Assembly: GCF_027595985.1 (NCBI RefSeq)
Contig: NC_073313.1
Location: 87,855,453-87,919,452 of the forward strand
From: Sorex araneus
Lineage: Eukaryota > Chordata > Mammalia > Eulipotyphla > Soricidae
Length of the DNA: 64,000 bases
Reading direction: 5' to 3'
This document shows positions 11,637-23,799 of this stretch, in pieces (position 1 is the stretch's first letter; every line of letters begins with the position of its first letter). Below the pieces are notes generated by a model that worked only from the letters and a program-made list of their open reading frames with translations, was not told the DNA's origin and did not search any database. The position numbers and the translations under genes are program-made.

Positions 11637-12042
11637 AATAAATTTATTTATTTTTAATTAATGAATCACCATGAGGGTACAGTTGCGGATTTATACACAT
11701 CTGTGCTTATGCTTCCCCCATACAAAGTTCGGGAACCCATCCCTTCACCAGTGCCCATATTCCACCACCAGTAAACTCAGCATCCCTCCCATCCTCCCCA
11801 ATCCCATCTCCCCCCCACCCCACCCTGTCACTGTGGCAGGGCATTCCCTTCTGTTCTCTCCCTCTAATTAGCTATTGTGGTTTGCAATAAAGGTGTTGAG
11901 TGGCCACTGTGCTCAGTCTCTAGCCCTCATTCAGCCCGCAACTCCCTTCTCCCACATGGCCTTCGACTACATTATAGTTGGTGATCCCTTCTCTGAGTTG
12001 CCCTTTCCCCAGAATGTGAGGCCAGCCTCCTAGCCATGGAGT
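11637..12042 (-). mobile_element. Young L1 3' end, antisense
   Basis: 3' untranslated L1 sequence that differs from 4165-4580 at only a handful of positions by eye. It ends abruptly after GCCATGGAGTCA, its 5' truncation point. I could not fix a TSD. Confidence 0.9.
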
Positions 12043-12049
12043 CATGTGA

Positions 12050-13200
12050 AGCTAAGACTTGAACTGACTCCAAAGAGAATATAGACAACTTGGTAAGAGT
12101 CATCTCTATGCTGAGGAAATAAATTAAAATCAGGTAAAAGACTTAGTTGTTAGACCTCCATACCAAGGAAAGATAGGTAAAATACTTTATGGTATTGTAT
12201 GCACTGGTGTCTTTTGGGATTCACTTTCATCAGCAAAGAGAACAGAAGTAATAAATAATAAAAATTACATCAAACTGAAAATCTGCATGGCCAAAGAAAC
12301 CATCACTAGGACAATAGGACATCTTACTGAATGGGAGAAGATATTCGCATGCCACACGTATGACAAAAGGCTAATATCCAAGATTTATGAAGCACATCAA
12401 TCATAAAATTCAACAACTGAAAACCAACCAATTAACAAATAGGAAGAAAAATCTGAGCAATATTTCCTCAAAGAAGACATATAGGTGGCCTACAGATAAA
12501 TGAAAAGTGCTCATCATCACTGATTATTAGAAAAGTGCAAATCAAAACTGCAATGAGGATGACCTATTGTAAGAAGGCCAGAGGAGAAAAAAAGTTCAGG
12601 CAGGCAAATGAAGAAATATAAATGTTCATTAACTTCTGGAAAGAATGTAAACTCATTCAGCCTTTACGGAAAACAATAAGGACAATTCCCAAAAATGTAA
12701 AAATGTAGTATCATATGATCCAGTAATTTCACTCTTAATGTCCAAAGAATGAAAAAGTGGGACCAAGAGAGATATGATACAGGGATCATGGGAGAGATGA
12801 TCATGAACACAGAAATATATTTATTTATATATGTATACATATACACAGACAATAGAACACTATTCAGGTATTCTTATATAAAAATGTAATCTTGCTTTTG
12901 TTACAACATAGGTGGAACTGGAGCGTGTTATGCTAAGTGAGATAAATCAGAAGGAGAAAAACAATTATGGGATGAGCTCATTAATTTTAGGTATATTGTG
13001 TAAAGAAGGGAAGACAATGGTCAACTAAAGCAAACAGATTGAAACCAGAATTAACATTACTAAGGGTAGGAGGAGTGGGCTGAAAGGGTCCAATGGAGTG
13101 GGGTGGAGGGGTATTGACACTGTATTGGTGGGCATGGTATGGTAGCATTGTACCTGTAAAACACACCAACATTTACACTATGTAAAATAATGTTGCTTCA
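12050..13200 (+). mobile_element. Ancient L1, ORF2 3' part and untranslated region
   Basis: Diverged sense L1. Recognisable phrases include ATGGCCAAAGAAACCATCA, AAAAGGCTAATATCCAAGAT, TTAGAAAAGTGCAAATCAAA, GATCCAGTAATTTCACT and GGTGGAACTGGAGCGTGTTATGC. Frames are broken throughout. These are conserved ORF2 C-terminal landmarks of old mammalian L1 subfamilies. Confidence 0.8.
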
Positions 13201-13417
13201 AAAATTATTTTCGAGAATTACCCTCCTAACAGCTAGTCATATCCAGATATGGGGTAAAAAATTTCTGTCTTATAACCAGACTAAATACCTTAAACAGGTG
13301 CTGGGGGAATCATTATTCTGCCCACTCATTTTTTAAAAAATTTGAAGCCTATAGTTTATAACACTGGTAATGATGGGCATTTTTTGCATACAATAATCCA
13401 ACATTGTACCCTCCACA

Positions 13418-13619
13418 GACTGGAGGGATAGCACAGAGGGTAGTGCATTTTCCTTGCACGTGGCCGAACCAGGTTTGATTCCTCCATCTCTCTTGGAGAG
13501 CCTGGCAAGCTACCGTGGCGTATTTGATATGCCAAAAACAGTAACAACAAATCTCACAATAGAGATGTTACTGCTGCCCGCTCGAGGAAATCGATGAACA
13601 ATGGGATGACAATGCTACA
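13418..13619 (+). mobile_element. SINE type B (RTE-tailed), internally shortened
   Basis: tRNA-like head, type B body missing about 40 bp in its middle, and the RTE-like 3' tail GCCCGCTCGAGGAAATCGAT. The TSD TACCCTCCACA lies at 13407-13417 and 13620-13630. There is no poly(A) tail. Confidence 0.92.
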
Positions 13620-13755
13620 TACCCTCCACAAGAGTGTGTGCTTCCCTCCACCCTAATCTCGATTCCTCCAATATAGTCCCCAAACCTCCTTGGTCTTAGT
13701 AAACTTAGTTCTGTAAACCAGTTTTCAGTTTCTGTTGTCTTTGACGATTTTCCAC

Positions 13756-13758
13756 TAT

Positions 13759-13797
<39 letters not shown>

Positions 13798-13799
13798 TA
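13756..13799. repeat. (TTTA)n microsatellite
   Basis: About 11 near-perfect ATTT units, joined to the A-rich end of the antisense SINE that follows. Confidence 0.95.
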
Positions 13800-13943
13800 C
13801 TTTGGGATCCACACCCGGTGTGTGTCAGGAATTTCTCTTGGCTCTACACTCAGAAATCACTCCTGCTGTGCTCAGGGGATCATGTGGGCTGCAACGGATT
13901 GAACCCAGGTTGGCCACATGCAAGGCAAATGGCCCACTCTTAG
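13800..13943 (-). mobile_element. Old SINE type A, head missing
   Basis: Antisense body from TTTGGGATCCACACCCGGTG through TTGAACCCAGG (box B complement). The 5' head is absent. Confidence 0.8.
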
Positions 13944-14146
13944 TTCATCATTTTAAGAGCAAAAGTGCAAAGGTTACAAACAGCATTTAGAGAGTAGAGA
14001 GGATAGGCAAGTTTATGGACAGTCCTTTCATTTGGCTTATTTTCCATGTTGTCTGGGGATTGTCTAAAAGGGTAGATTGTGTTAAAATACCACTTTAGGT
14101 TCTCTGGGAAGGCAGACGTCTTATAAAAACATTAAGGCATATATGG

Positions 14147-14325
14147 TGGGTTTTTTTTTTACTTTTCGAGTTGCACCAAGCGATGCACAGGTGTTACTCC
14201 TGGCTCTGCACTCAGGAATTACTCCTTGTGGTGCTCAGGGGACCATATGGAATACTGGGAACTGAACCCAGGTTGGCCATGTGCAAGGCAAACACCCTAC
14301 CCGCTGTGCTATCTCTCCACCCCTC
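14147..14325 (-). mobile_element. SINE type A, antisense
   Basis: T-rich tail, full body, and head complement CCGCTGTGCTATCTCTCCAC. Imperfect TSD ATTAaGgCATATATGG at 14131-14146 and 14326-14340. Its head faces the head of the next SINE at 14360. Confidence 0.9.
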
Positions 14326-14359
14326 ATTAGACATATATGGAAAGCATATCTAAATTGAG

Positions 14360-14606
14360 GACTGGAGTGATAGCACAGTGGGTATGGCGTTTGCCTTGCA
14401 TGTGGCCAACCCGGGTTCCATTCCTCCATCCCTCTCGGAGAGCCCAGCAAGCTACCGAGAGTATCCTGCCCACACGGCAGAGCCTGGCGAGCTACCCATG
14501 GTGCATTTGATATGCCAAAAAGAGTAACAAGTCTCACAATGGAGACGTTACTGGTGCTCGCTCGAGCAAATCGATGAGTGACAGGATGACAGTGCTACAG
14601 TGCTAC
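14360..14606 (+). mobile_element. SINE type B
   Basis: Full-length copy: head, CCCTCTCGGAGAGCCCAGC body, and tail ending GACAGTGCTACAGTGCTA. The TSD CTAA(A/G)TTGAG lies at 14350-14359 and 14607-14616. Confidence 0.93.
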
Positions 14607-15025
14607 CTAAGTTGAGATCTTTTAATTCCTTAAATCACTCAAAGATTTCTTACATCTCTGACATCAGACCTCCTCAGTTGTTGTAATACTGGTTCTAGCA
14701 GTATCTGTAAACTTTTTGAGCCTTATTTTGCTCAATTTCAAAATATAGGTAGGAGCACAGAAAATTAGATGGGGAAGTTGTGTAAAAGCCCACTAAGTTA
14801 ATTGATTGAAAGCAGTATGCAGAGGCTCCACTAGTGAGGTAGGCAGGTAGACAGGGAAAGGTCCTTGGCAATGAAAGTCAGGTCAACAAAACTTCTGGGA
14901 GGAAAATTCTAAGGCTGATCCACCCTGTGGATACAGAGAACAAAGAACTGATAAGACCTTAAGCAGTGGACCCTGAGGAGATTGGACCCCTCCCCATGAA
15001 TGAAATTCCTCGAATACCCTAACTT

Positions 15026-15659
15026 TGGGAAAATAGGAAATCTGGGTGGAAGAGGCCCAGTCCCGATCTGAGCAGGCTTGAAGGTCTCAGCCCCGGGTCC
15101 CACACACCTGGATTCCTCTGCGGGTACCTTCATGCGTGAGGCTCATCCGAACACGTGGAGAGGGGCCTTGAACATGTCTGTGGCTAGGCTCCGGAGGTCT
15201 TCAGCTGCAGGAGCTCTACTAGGGGTAGGGAGGGAAGCTGGAGCCCACCCACTCCGAGGGGAAAGACAGCCAGGCGTGCGGGCAAGAGATGGTCACACCC
15301 AGGGACTGTCCTTGGCGCTGTGTAATCCCACCAACGGCCAACATCCAGAGACTTAAAACAAAGCTCCTGGAAGAGAGTGACGCAGAGAGTCTCTTGCCTG
15401 TGTGCCTGGCTGTCTTCCTCAGGGCCCTTTGGAGGGGATGGGCTCCAGCTTCCCTCCCCGCCCCGAGCAGAGCTCCCTCGGCCGAAGACCTCCGGAGCCT
15501 AGCCACAGCCATGCTCAAGGCCCCTCTCCACACGTTTGGATAATCCTCACGCATGAAGGTATCGGCAGAGGAACCCAGGTGTGTGTGACCCAGGGCTGAG
15601 ACCTCCAAGCCTGCTCGATCGGGACTGGTCCTCTTCCGCCCAGATTTCTCATTTTCCAG
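15026..15659. repeat. Inverted repeat, arms 15026-15289 and 15391-15659
   Basis: The arms are about 265 bp each and roughly 85-88% complementary by eye, around a loop of about 100 bp. The loop sequence (15291-15373, GGTCACACCC to CCTGGAAG) recurs directly after the second arm at 15669-15751, giving the order A-B-inverted A-B. Confidence 0.88.
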
Positions 15660-16039
15660 TAGCTAGGCGGTCACACCCGGGGACTGCCCCCGGTGCCGTG
15701 TAATCCCACCAATGGCCAACATCCAGAGACTTAAAACCAAGCTCCCAGAAGCTTGAAGCTACTCTGCGGCCACCCAACATCTTATAGCCTACTTCTCCCT
15801 CTGGGAGAACCTGGCAAACTACCGAGAGTTTCCTGCCCACATGGGAGGGCCGCGCAAACTCCCCATGGTGTATTCATATGCCAAAACCAGTAAAAATGCT
15901 GGGTCTCATTCCCCTTACCCTGAAAGAGCCACCAATGTGGCATCCTTGGGAAGGATGAGTAAAGAGAGGCTTCTAAAATCTCAGGGCTAGGACGAATGGA
16001 GATGTTACTGAGACCGCTTGAGAAATTGGACGATCAACG

Positions 16040-16040
<1 letters not shown>

Positions 16041-16083
<43 letters not shown>
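16041..16083. repeat. (GAT)n microsatellite, about 14 units
   Basis: Perfect GAT repeat forming the 3' terminus of the RTE-derived element. A simple-repeat end is usual for RTE-clade elements. Confidence 0.97.
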
Positions 16084-16084
<1 letters not shown>

Positions 16085-16719
16085 CCCTAACTTCAGTGAT
16101 TCAGCCCAGAGAAGACTCCAGAATGTTCCAAACCAAGACAACCCAAGAAGAGGCAATAAAACCCAGCCCAAAAGCCCATTCAAAGCTCTCTTCACCCTTG
16201 CAGAAGCCCACGTTCTCTCTTGAGCGTGTTACTCTCTCTCTCTCTCCCTCTTTCTCTCTTTCTCCCTCTCTCTCTTTCATTCTCTCCCCCTCCACACCTT
16301 CAAATACCCTCCAAATAAAATCTGTTTTACTTAACTGCTTGTCTACTCCTGAAATTCTTTCCTTCAAGTGAGACAAGAACCTCAAAAACCCTGGGAAAGG
16401 CCTGGGACTGGTTTCTCCTTTCCTGCAAAAAGCAAATCCTCGCTCCAGCCTGAGTTCATGGCTTCCCGAGAAATCAGGTGGCAAGGATCAACCCCTGTGC
16501 CAAGAAGTCCAAGTGGACTTCAGGTATGACCTGATGGCCACTTTGCGGGACTGGCGGGGCTCAGGCCCATGCCAAGCAGGGGTTCATCACAGACTTTACC
16601 AGTCCTAGTCTTCCCAGCAGGTCCCGGGTCACAGAGGCAGAGTAGGAGAAAGTGACTGTCTTTGCCTCCTCCCGACTCACGTGAGCCACCTGTGGGGTCC
16701 ACTGACATCACTAGCACCT

Positions 16720-16960
16720 AAAAGATCAGCAAGTCCTTGGACAATGACTTTAGTAACACTATTATATAAAGCAATATAAAGTAAATTGCTTTGTCCTGGT
16801 AAAGGCTGGGTGTGGATGAGTGAGTAACTCGGGACGTTGGTGGAAGAAAGGTCATATTGGTGGTGGGATTGATGTTGGAATATTGAATACCTAAATCTAC
16901 TCTATTATGAATAAATCATGATATCTAAATAAAGTTTCAAACATTTAAAAATATATAGGT
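16720..16960 (+). mobile_element. Old L1 3' end
   Basis: Text shared with 23800-23907 plus 24728-24870 (AGCAATATAAAGTAA, TTGGTGGAAGAAAGGTCA, TGGTGGGATTGATGTTGG), ending in AATAAAGTTT and an A-rich stretch. Confidence 0.7.
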
Positions 16961-18245
16961 AAATACCTAAAGGATTTGGGAAAGATTGAATGTCCATAGT
17001 TCTGTAATATTAATAATGTCAAAAGTATTTGGGGGAGTGTTCGCTTATTTCCAAGGAGCCAACCAATGAGATCATTGACATTTCCTGTGACATCCACTTG
17101 AGTTCCTTTATTTATCCAATTTTTAATGTTACCTCCTCTGGGTTTGTGGTTCTAGGGCTCCTATCTTAATATGTCACTTCTGTCCCAGAAAAGATGATGA
17201 ACATTTTCACTAAATATACTCAGGTGAAAACAGGTTCCATCAAGTGCAGTAATATGCATTGAGAAGAAAATTGATTAACCAAAGAAGACTTTAATTGACT
17301 TGTCCCTGTGAGTCTGTCATTTTAATTATTAGGTTTTTATTGCTAGCGAATCAGTTAATGGCACCGAGAAAACAACTGCTGTTGTCAGAGAGTAAATAAT
17401 GGTGTAGTCATTCTACTGTGAAGGTTATTTTTGTATCACATTTCATTGTGCTAGCCTGCCTGATTTATGACTGCTACTGACTGACCCTGGCTCTGGCCCC
17501 GATCTACTCACACAGTAATTTTGTCAGTCCTTATAAAAAAAAAAACTCTACCAAAGTATTTATGGGAGTCCCCAGGGGTTATCATACACGAGCTCTGAAT
17601 TAGCCAGTCCACCACCACTGCCGTTGATACTGTGCACCAGAACAGATGCTGCTACTACTTCCGTCCCAGGCTGCTCTGCCTTGCTGATTGTCCTGCCTAT
17701 CCAAGCTCTCAATATTTATAGAACAATGAGACCTTGACAGTCAACTTCAAAGTCACAAGGGGTATAGCTTTCTCCTTCCTGCATTATATTCCTATAGGGA
17801 AATCTCAAAACATGATTATTTGGGTCCTGCTGTATTATAAATTTACTTTAAGTTACAGTCCTTATATCCCAGAGAACACAGTTTAAGTAGTTAGGCTAAA
17901 ATCTATCTTATAATTGGAAACTTTGCTTGCCCCTTAATCTAAATTTGACTCTTCTACTTCTCTTTGTAATTTTGTGGACTCTTTCTCATAAGTCCTACTC
18001 CGTGCTCAGAAAACTGTCTTTAGCTGGGATCTCCACACATTCAAGAGAAATCCAAGAAGTGTTTTGGCTGTTGTCATTTATATATACATGTTTAGATTAA
18101 GTTTTATTGATTTGCCCTTAGATTATAATACTGTGTAAGTTCAGGAATTTAAATTTCCAGCTCAAAATGTGTATTCACCTCACTGAAACCACTGACAAAG
18201 TTCTAGTGCTATTCACACTATCAAAAAGACTCCCTCTATGCTTTC
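16961..18245. other. Unique sequence, no gene seen
   Basis: No repeat recognised. 17200-17480 has an AT-rich composition with several TAATTA/TAATTG-type words. Whether it is conserved cannot be judged from one sequence. Confidence 0.45.
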
Positions 18246-21200
18246 ATACTACCTTTCTTTAACTTCCCTCCAGATAACAATCATATTTTTTCAGAGTATA
18301 ATAGCTACTTTTCCTTTGTTTTGTTAGTTTATATGCTTTATTTATTTATATTCCACACGTGACAAATAATACAATAATTGTCTTTTATTTTGTTCCTTTG
18401 TATAATCACCTCAAATTTTATACAATTTGTTGCAAATAGCAATATTTCATCTTTTAAAAGCAATTAATAGTACTCCATTCACCAATAGATGACTAAATAG
18501 CATGTTTACCCAGTCATCCACTGATGGGCATTTAAGGTTTTACATATCTTGAAATAGTGAACATAAGGGTGCATATATCTTTACAAATTTGTGTATTAAT
18601 ATTCCTTTGATGATGTCCCTGAGCGTTACTGATGGATAATATGGTATGTCTATTGTTTTGAGTACTTTCCATATCTTATCCACAGAGGTTACAAACTTTT
18701 CTATAGAGGTCCCAATTTACATTCTCATCAACAATGTACCAGAGTTGATTCTATTCTATATATACAGGCTATTTTAATGGGTCCAATATCTCATTGTGGT
18801 TTGGCTTTCATTTCCTTACTAAGTGAGGTTGAGCATTTTTACATGCTAATAAGTTACTGTATGTCTTATTTGAATAAGAATCTTTGCAGACTTCTGCACA
18901 TATTAAAAAAAACATGTTTGGTCATCAAATTCTATGAGTTATATATTTGATCACTTTTCAGGCATGTATGTGATGTGAAAATAACTTTATCCATTCAATA
19001 ACCATCTTTTTGTGATTTTTCTACTTTTCTGATTTATGGTTAATTTATAATACTATAGAATTTCAGTGGTATAACTAACTTCTCTGTAAATGTATAGGAG
19101 TGATATCACTCAACAGCAAAGTTCCAATGACATCATAAGTGTTTTAGTTTGTTGTAGTCGCATTTATTTTCTTTTGCTTTTGTTTCTCTTGTAGTTGGGG
19201 TCAAGTCACCACTGTAGTAAATATCAAAAGTGCCTTGTCTATGTTTTATTATTCTAATTTATGGTTTAAGAATTTCTGTGCGAAAATTTATAGTATATTT
19301 TTGTGTATGTTTTAAATCATTATTTATTTTTAGTTTTGCATGTGATTGCTCAGGTTTTCTAACACCACTTGTTGGAAAATTAGCTTTCTTTCGTCCATTG
19401 TATCGTCCTGGAGCTTCTGTCATAAATTAACTGGCTGTGTGTGTGGGGGGGTTATTTCTGGGCTCTCAATTCTATTCCATTGAGCTGACTTTAGTGCTTT
19501 TTTCCTTTTTTCAAATTTTAGTGTCATACTGTTTGGATTACTATTACTTTAAAGTATAGTTTGGAGTTTAGGAATACAATGACTTCATTTTCTTCTTTTT
19601 TTTTCTCCTCATAACTGCTTTAGCTATTTATATTTTTTGTGGTTCCATACACATTTACGAAGGTTTATTCTAGTTCCTGAAGTATGTCATTGACTTTTGA
19701 TAGGAATTTTTATTGGACTTGTAATGCTTTTATGAGTAGACTTTTAATAATATTTATTCTTCCATCCCATTAAAAATGATATTGTTGCATTTTCCATTTG
19801 TGTATTATTTTATTTCTTACAACAATATATCTTTTTTGGAAGAGACTTGTGCACACCTGGAGTTGCTCAGGGGCTACTCCTGGCTCTGTGATCATGGCTT
19901 GTTTCTGATGGGTTCCCTAGTGAATTCCACCAACACTTCAAAGTTTAAAAAAAACTTCAAAAAGGGGGGTTTCATAGAAGGAATGTAAAGATTGTTCAAT
20001 ATATGCCAATCTGATAATCTAAAATGCCATATTATTTCTGATTTTGTTGTTGCTGTTGTTGGAATCTTTAAGGGTTCACTATTTGTATTATCATGTCATT
20101 GCTAAGTAATAATAGGTTAACTTCTTTTTGGATTTAAATTCCTCTGATTTTCTTTTCTTGTATGTTGAATCAGTCATGACTGATTGCTGAAGTGAGAATG
20201 TTCAAAGCTGTACTGAAAATGAGTGGAGAGAGTGGCCATTGTTGCCTGTGCTTGATCACATAAGAAGACTTTCAGTTTTGTGTCATTCAGTGTAATATTA
20301 GCTCTGGGTTTGTTGTACATGGTCATTACTATCATGATGAACATTGTTTTACCCCTATTCTGTTGAGGGTTTTATAATGACTGGATTTTAAATTAGTAAA
20401 AGACTTTCTCGACATCTATGGATACATCATAAGATTTTTATTTTCCCTTTTATTGAATTTTTTTTGGGGGAGGAAGATTTTTAAATATTGCCTCAATTTC
20501 GTTACTCATGATGGTCTACTCAGGTTTCCCATTTCCTCATGATTCAGACTTATGAAGTTATATGAATCTTTTCTTCTTTTTTTCTTTTTAAAGAAGTTTT
20601 CTGATTCTAAAAGCATATCAATTTCTTCTGAGTTCTCCAACTTAGTGGCATAAAGGTGTTCAGAGTACCTCTTATAATTTTTATTTCTTTAGTGCCAGTT
20701 GTCTTTTCTCCCCTTTCACTTCTGATCCAATTCATTTGGGCTTTCTCTCTCTTTTCCTTCATTAGTCTAGGTTTGTCATTCTTGTTTAATCTTTTAAAAT
20801 AAAGCAGTTCTTGGTTTTATTTACAATCTGAATACTTGATTTCTGTAATACTGATTTCTACTCCAATTTTCTTATTTGCTTCCTTTTCCTTACCTTGGGA
20901 TTAATTTTTTGTTCTTTTCCTACTTTCTTTAGCTGTGAAGTTAGATCATTGATTTTGAGATTATGAACTTCCTCATTAGAACTTATTCTTCTGTGCCCAT
21001 ACTTTGTGCCTGGTTTTAAAATGTCTATTCAGGGACTTTGCCCAATTTATTTATTTATTTGTTTGTTTGTTTGTTTGTTTATTTATTTGGGGTTTAAGTC
21101 CACATCCCGCTGTGCTCAGGACTTACTCCTGGCTCTGTGATCAAGGATCCCTCCTGGCAAAACTCTGGGAAAACTATGGGATGCTGGGGATCAAACCTGG

Positions 21201-21690
21201 GTTGGCCATGTACAAGACAAGTGCCCTAGAGTACTACCACTCTACCCTATATTTTGTGTCTTTATTGTTATTCATTTCAAATAATCTTTTAAATTTCTTT
21301 TTTGGTTTGCTTTTTGCATGTTTACTTAAATGTCCATAATTCAGTTTCCAAATGTTAAAGATTTTTCTGATTTTCTTTTTATAATTATTTTTATGGCACT
21401 GTTTTCTGAAAAGATGCTTGATATAATTTTTAATTTTATGATTTTATAAACACTTGGAATGTTCCCCCAACATATGGTCTGTTCTGGATAATTTTCTATA
21501 CTCATTAGAAAAGATTGAGTAATGAGCTTTTCTTTGGAGGTGCATGTTGACAGTTCTATACATTTGTATTAATTCCAGTTATTCCAATTTCTTATGTAAA
21601 GCTCTTTTGTTGATGATGTTCTGTCTAGCTTATCTACCCAATTATGAGAGTGAGGTGTTAAGATCTGCCACTACTATTGTGTAGTAGTGT
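18246..21690 (-). mobile_element. Ancient L1 ORF2 region, antisense
   Basis: Long, strongly decayed antisense L1. The order of landmarks on the plus strand follows the L1 antisense map from the 3' side: ATTCACCAATAGATGACTAA, TACATTCTCATCAACAATG, TCTCATTGTGGTTTGGCTTT, TTCTAGTTCCTGAAGTATG, AGAGAGTGGCCATTGTTGCC, TTCTCGACATCTATGGATAC and finally TTATGAGAGTGAGGTGTTAA. No open frame survives. It is interrupted by SINE remnants at about 19855-19925 and 21088-21245. Confidence 0.78.
21041..21245 (-). mobile_element. Ancient SINE, antisense, with TTTA/TTTG tail
   Basis: A (TTTA)n(TTTG)n stretch leads into CCACATCCCGCTGTGCTCAG, CTCCTGGCTCTGTGATCAAG, GATCAAACCTGGGTTGGCCA and a degraded head complement. 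It belongs to an older relative of the type A SINE. Confidence 0.75.
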
Positions 21691-21697
21691 GAGACCT

Positions 21698-22290
<593 letters not shown>

Positions 22291-22491
22291 CCTGCTATAC
22301 TATCACTCTGACTCTATCAAACTACTCATTTTTGGCTTACAAAATTTCTCCTGAAAAATCTCTTGATAATCTATTAATAATCTATGGTAATTCCCTTGTG
22401 GGTATGTTTTTTTGTTGTTGTTGTCGTTCTATGTTGAACACTATCCTAGGACTCATAAAATCTTATTTCAACATAAATGAAGGTATCAAAA

Positions 22492-23219
22492 TGATTTGGG
22501 CAGGTAGGTAGGAAAGGGTCCCCATGGCAATGGAATTGCTAGGAAGTAATAAAACTAATAGCCCCAAAGCTGCAAACAGCTCACCTTGTGGACATAGGAA
22601 CTAAGACCTGGTAAGACTTTACCTAACTCCATCAGACCCAGAGACGGCTGGACCTCTCTGAGAGAAGCTCTAGGAGGAACAAAGTCCAGGAGCAAAATCA
22701 AAGAAGACTGTCAACAGTCCCAACTCTACCCCTTTGGCAACCACCCTACGTAGAATCCCAACATGGGACAGCATGGAGAAAACCTTATAAAAGCCAAAAG
22801 CCAACATGAACAAAATAAGGTTGTCCATATGTTGCCCAAGTCTGTGTGCTGCTTTTGTCCATGTGGCAAGCACATATAGGACCAGAGCCTTGTGCTACCT
22901 GGCATCTCCCTGTTGAGATGTGTAGTGGGCTGCTTGTTCTGCCTTTAGAAATCCGCATTCTCTCTTGAGTGTGTTACTATCTCTTCCTTTCTCTCCCTCC
23001 TTCCCTTCCTCAAAAAAACTCCAAATAAAATGTTTTTATTTCACTATTAATCTCCTCCTGAAATTCTTTTCTGTGAGGAAGACAATGACCCAAAAAGCCT
23101 GCATAAGGCCTAGAACTGATTGTTATCAGTCCTAGCCGGGGTGGCAGAGGTGGATCAGGAAAAGTGGTTGTCTCTCTCCTCTTTGCTTCACATAAGTCAA
23201 CTGTAGGGGCCCATAGACT
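22492..23219 (+). mobile_element. Solo LTR, family 1 copy 2
   Basis: 728 bp flanked by a perfect 6-bp TSD TCAAAA (22486-22491 and 23220-23225). It starts TGATTTGGGCAGGTAGG and ends GGGGCCCATAGACT. It carries a promoter-side CCTTATAAAAGCC (possible TATA box), a CT-rich stretch, the poly(A) signal CCAAATAAAATG and a conserved U5. It is the only copy of the three without a nested insertion, so it is the best reference for the family. Confidence 0.87.
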
Positions 23220-23225
23220 TCAAAA

Positions 23226-23799
23226 GTAAGTCAGTTTTGAGGAATTGAAACAGTTAAAGAACATGGCCCTTGGCTTGACTTTAGTTTTGGTGCTTTAGAG
23301 TTGTCTTCACTAACTAATTGTTCAAATGTAAAGTGTGGCCTAGAAAAAAAAGAAAAAAAAATCTATTCTTTCTGCTTTCCACCAGATTCATGCTCTTAAT
23401 GTCATTTGGAAATGTAAGGAAGGATTTCTATATCATTCCTCATGATTGTTTAGAATGTCATAGCTTGTAGAACATGAAAAAAGTATATGATTATGGCTGC
23501 TTTTATATTTTGATTCATAAGATTAATTTATGGGACTTTATGGTGAAAAAGAGATTTCTTGCTATTGCATATTTACCATGCCAGGAAACTCATTTTATTC
23601 ATATCATTTATTTTGATTTAGTTCTAATATCAGTTCTTTAATCACCATTTTGTAAATCTGAGAATTTAAAATATGGGTACTTAAATTAATAGAAGTTTTA
23701 TTCACATTTGAATTAAAAGTTTGCATTTTTTATAATGCTGCACAGCTACCATTTAACTTTGACTTGTTTTGGGTCATTCTGTTCAACCAGCACCTAACA
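23226..23799. other. Unique AT-rich sequence
   Basis: Nothing recognised. Confidence 0.45.

Larger units (their letters stand above)
15026..16083 (+). mobile_element. RTE-derived non-autonomous element with large inverted repeat
   Basis: A 1,058-bp insertion within the LTR, flanked by the TSD ACCCTAACTT (15016-15025 and 16084-16093). Its last 300 bp read as RTE 5' region (about 15785-15998; compare minus strand 42427 to about 42230) joined directly to the RTE 3' end (GGAGATGTTACTGAGACCGC, then GATCAACGGGATGAT) and a (GAT)n tail. The RTE protein-coding part is missing. The first 640 bp are an inverted repeat not seen elsewhere in the window. It has no coding capacity; the two mirrored open frames here are products of the inverted repeat. 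Mobilisation by RTE protein is inferred from the shared 3' end. Confidence 0.75.
14835..16708 (+). mobile_element. Solo LTR, family 1 copy 1, with a nested insertion
   Basis: Shares its start (GGTAGACAGGGAAAGG), middle (TTGGACCCCTCCCC) and end (CCAAATAAAATCTG, then TACTCCTGAAATTCTTTCC, AAAGTGACTGTCTTTGCC and CACCTGTGGGGTCCACTGAC) with copies at 22492-23219 and 46484-47540. The 6-bp TSD CACTAG lies at 14829-14834 and 16709-16714. The polyadenylation signal AATAAA follows a CT-rich stretch. Without the nested element (15026-16083 plus the second copy of its 10-bp TSD) it is about 0.8 kb. There is no internal retroviral sequence beside it. A 6-bp duplication is usual for class II (ERVK-type) elements. 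Confidence 0.8.

Noticed and set aside
15078-15608. Two opposed open frames with similar proteins (MKVSAPG... and MEVSALG...)
   Set aside because: They are mirror images caused by the inverted repeat arms. No domain, and the element is otherwise non-coding.
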